Below, in pieces: positions 62,958 to 64,000 of a stretch of 64,000 nt of DNA (position 1 is its first letter; the number at the start of each line of letters is the position of its first letter). Position numbers and translations under genes: made by a program. Under the pieces are notes generated by a model that saw nothing but the letters and a program-made list of their open reading frames with translations, had not been told where the DNA came from and did no database searches. Origin of the DNA: an uncultured Corynebacterium sp. (lineage in GTDB: Bacteria > Actinomycetota > Actinomycetes > Mycobacteriales > Mycobacteriaceae); the NCBI GenBank assembly GCA_943913645.1, contig CALTYZ010000001.1:62001-126000 (forward strand). The letters run 5' to 3'.

Positions 62958-64000
62958 TCAATACACCGCCTCGACCCTCCAACGGCGCCGTGACCATACC
63001 AAAAGCCACCCACTGACAGCCCCCTCCACCTGGGCATTGCCTACCAGCTGCAACCGGGCCACCCGGCGCTGATGTGCTGCTGATTCCCACCACCCCTCAT
63101 CGACCGGCCATGGCCCAGCCCACCCGGTGACCAGGTACTTCTTGTCTCCCCAGACGAGGGCGTACGGCTCTGAAGATAACAAGGCTTCGGCGGTGACCTG
63201 GATGGGGTGACCTGTTGCGTCGAGAAGCATGATGCTTGATGCTGGGTGGTCAATGCCTCCCCCGAGCCTGGCGGGAAGCGGAGCAGGGATCGCTCCCGGC
63301 CACAATTTTTCCTCCACTGGTGAGGCCGCCTCCCCGAACGCAATGAGCTGGATGCGCTCGGCGACTCCACGCCCGCCAACAAACCGGGGTTGCACAACGG
63401 CATCGATGCCCAGTTGGGATTGGACGCGTTCAATCACCCGGCGCGCGTGCTGATCCGAGGCACCATCGGCCCACAATTGCCCCACTGCGTCAGGCTCAGC
63501 TAACTCAAGCGGCTCTAGCCTCAGCGACGTAATTACCCCTGCCCCACCAGCAGTCAGCCAACCATCTAACTGCCAGCGCACCCGGTCTGCAATGCCGGCT
63601 TCTGTCAGCGCTTCGCGGGTGTGCCACACCCGTTCAACCCGCTGCGCAGTAGTACTGTCGGCGTCAACTTCAGCAACGATTTTCAAGCGCAGGCAGTTCT
63701 TACCAGTGGTTTTCAGCCGCTCGTGCAGGCGAGCAGCAAGCTTGCGGGCTGTAAAGGCGGCCGTGTCAACACGCTCGATCGGCTCCTCCGGGGTGATTGT
63801 CACCGACAGGTCAGCCGGTGCAAGCTCAGGGGCGACCCGACGATCCGGGGCGGCTGCGGCAATGCGGTAAATGTGCATTCCTGCCGCACCGAAACGGGTG
63901 GCTATTGCCGCTGGTGGGAGACGTGCGCACTCGCCAAGTGTGGTGATGCCAAGCTGCCCGAGCGTCTTTACTGTAGTGATGTCAGCCCGCAGCGCGGTTT
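62958..64000 (-). CDS. imuB: ImuB-like Y-family polymerase homologue, 5' part outside the window
   Basis: C-terminal part of an ImuB-type protein, the mutasome hub that links DnaE2 and the β-clamp. The frame is open to the window edge (about 347 residues). The visible parts are TVKTLGQLGITTLGECARLPPAAIATRFGAAGM, the helix-hairpin-helix/thumb region of Y-family proteins, PEEPIERVDTAAFTARKLAARLHERL, and a long C-terminal region with LWADGASDQHARRVIERVQSQLG and WPVDEGWW. The catalytic N-terminal half is not in the window, so whether it keeps polymerase residues is not known. It belongs with dnaE2. Confidence 0.85.
   Translation of the reverse strand, partial: TALRADITTVKTLGQLGITTLGECARLPPAAIATRFGAAGMHIYRIAAAAPDRRVAPELAPADLSVTITPEEPIERVDTAAFTARKLAARLHERLKTTGKNCLRLKIVAEVDADSTTAQRVERVWHTREALTEAGIADRVRWQLDGWLTAGGAGVITSLRLEPLELAEPDAVGQLWADGASDQHARRVIERVQSQLGIDAVVQPRFVGGRGVAERIQLIAFGEAASPVEEKLWPGAIPAPLPARLGGGIDHPASSIMLLDATGHPIQVTAEALLSSEPYALVWGDKKYLVTGWAGPWPVDEGWWESAAHQRRVARLQLVGNAQVEGAVSGWLLVWSRRRWRVEAVY

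Overview
This window looks like the chromosome of a Corynebacterium species, or a very close relative in the Mycobacteriales. It is GC-rich and carries a single-polypeptide type I fatty acid synthase. It also carries the actinobacterial acyl-CoA carboxylase subunits AccBC and AccE, a monomeric isocitrate dehydrogenase, a prpDBC methylcitrate operon with a divergent PrpR/RamB-type regulator, an LpdA-type flavoprotein without the redox cysteines, and BsaP beside bioB. The gene order accD-accE-maf ... thtR-accBC ... pyc-prp-lpdA-upp and the metQNI/dnaE2/folD/metXY neighbourhood are the layout I know from corynebacteria. No rRNA, tRNA, CRISPR array, insertion sequence or intact prophage was recognised. 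Both ends cut a gene: the fatty acid synthase on the left and imuB on the right.

Region 1 (1-17.3 kb) is lipid precursor supply: type I FAS (5' end missing), a DoxX-like membrane protein, a divergent AccD, AccE, Maf, a DUF3151 protein, an LppP/LprE-like lipoprotein, a Cj0069-like protein on the opposite strand, a two-domain rhodanese, AccBC and a GNAT acetyltransferase. Region 2 (17.3-30.3 kb) is anaplerosis and propionate use: pyruvate carboxylase, prpDBC, prpR, lpdA, an M20 amidohydrolase, an XRE regulator and upp. Region 3 (30.3-41.9 kb) is envelope and miscellaneous: a WXG100-like small protein with an NlpC/P60 hydrolase, a hypothetical, a TRIC-type channel, a D,D-carboxypeptidase, a YihY/BrkB membrane protein, trpS, a frameshifted small membrane protein, bsaP-bioB, a CAP-domain secreted protein and xthA.

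Region 4 (41.9-50 kb) holds icd and a sulfur/methionine block: an isopenicillin-N-synthase-like Fe(II)/2-oxoglutarate oxygenase coupled to an orphan MetQ lipoprotein, then metX and metY, then an aldo-keto reductase. Region 5 (50-64 kb) holds folD with a DUF3017 protein, trmL, two bacterial PH-domain proteins, the error-prone polymerase dnaE2, a methionine importer with two tandem MetQ lipoproteins (metQ-metQ-metN-metI), an HAD phosphatase, a sucrase/ferredoxin-like protein, an AMIN-like lipoprotein and the 3' part of imuB.

The most interesting signals are these. (i) The AccD next to accE has lost both oxyanion-hole signatures of carboxyltransferases. (ii) A shared TAGAC-N6-GT operator-like motif lies upstream of the oxygenase/metQ pair, metX and the metQQNI operon, which suggests one sulfur regulon (McbR-like). 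(iii) An 82-nt fold-back lies between the orphan metQ and metX. (iv) A leaderless WXG-like/NlpC pair is present. (v) Three GTGATCAAT(C/T) repeats sit at exactly 10-bp spacing in front of an XRE regulator gene. (vi) Several clean operator or terminator palindromes are visible, including a BioQ-like site over the bioB promoter.
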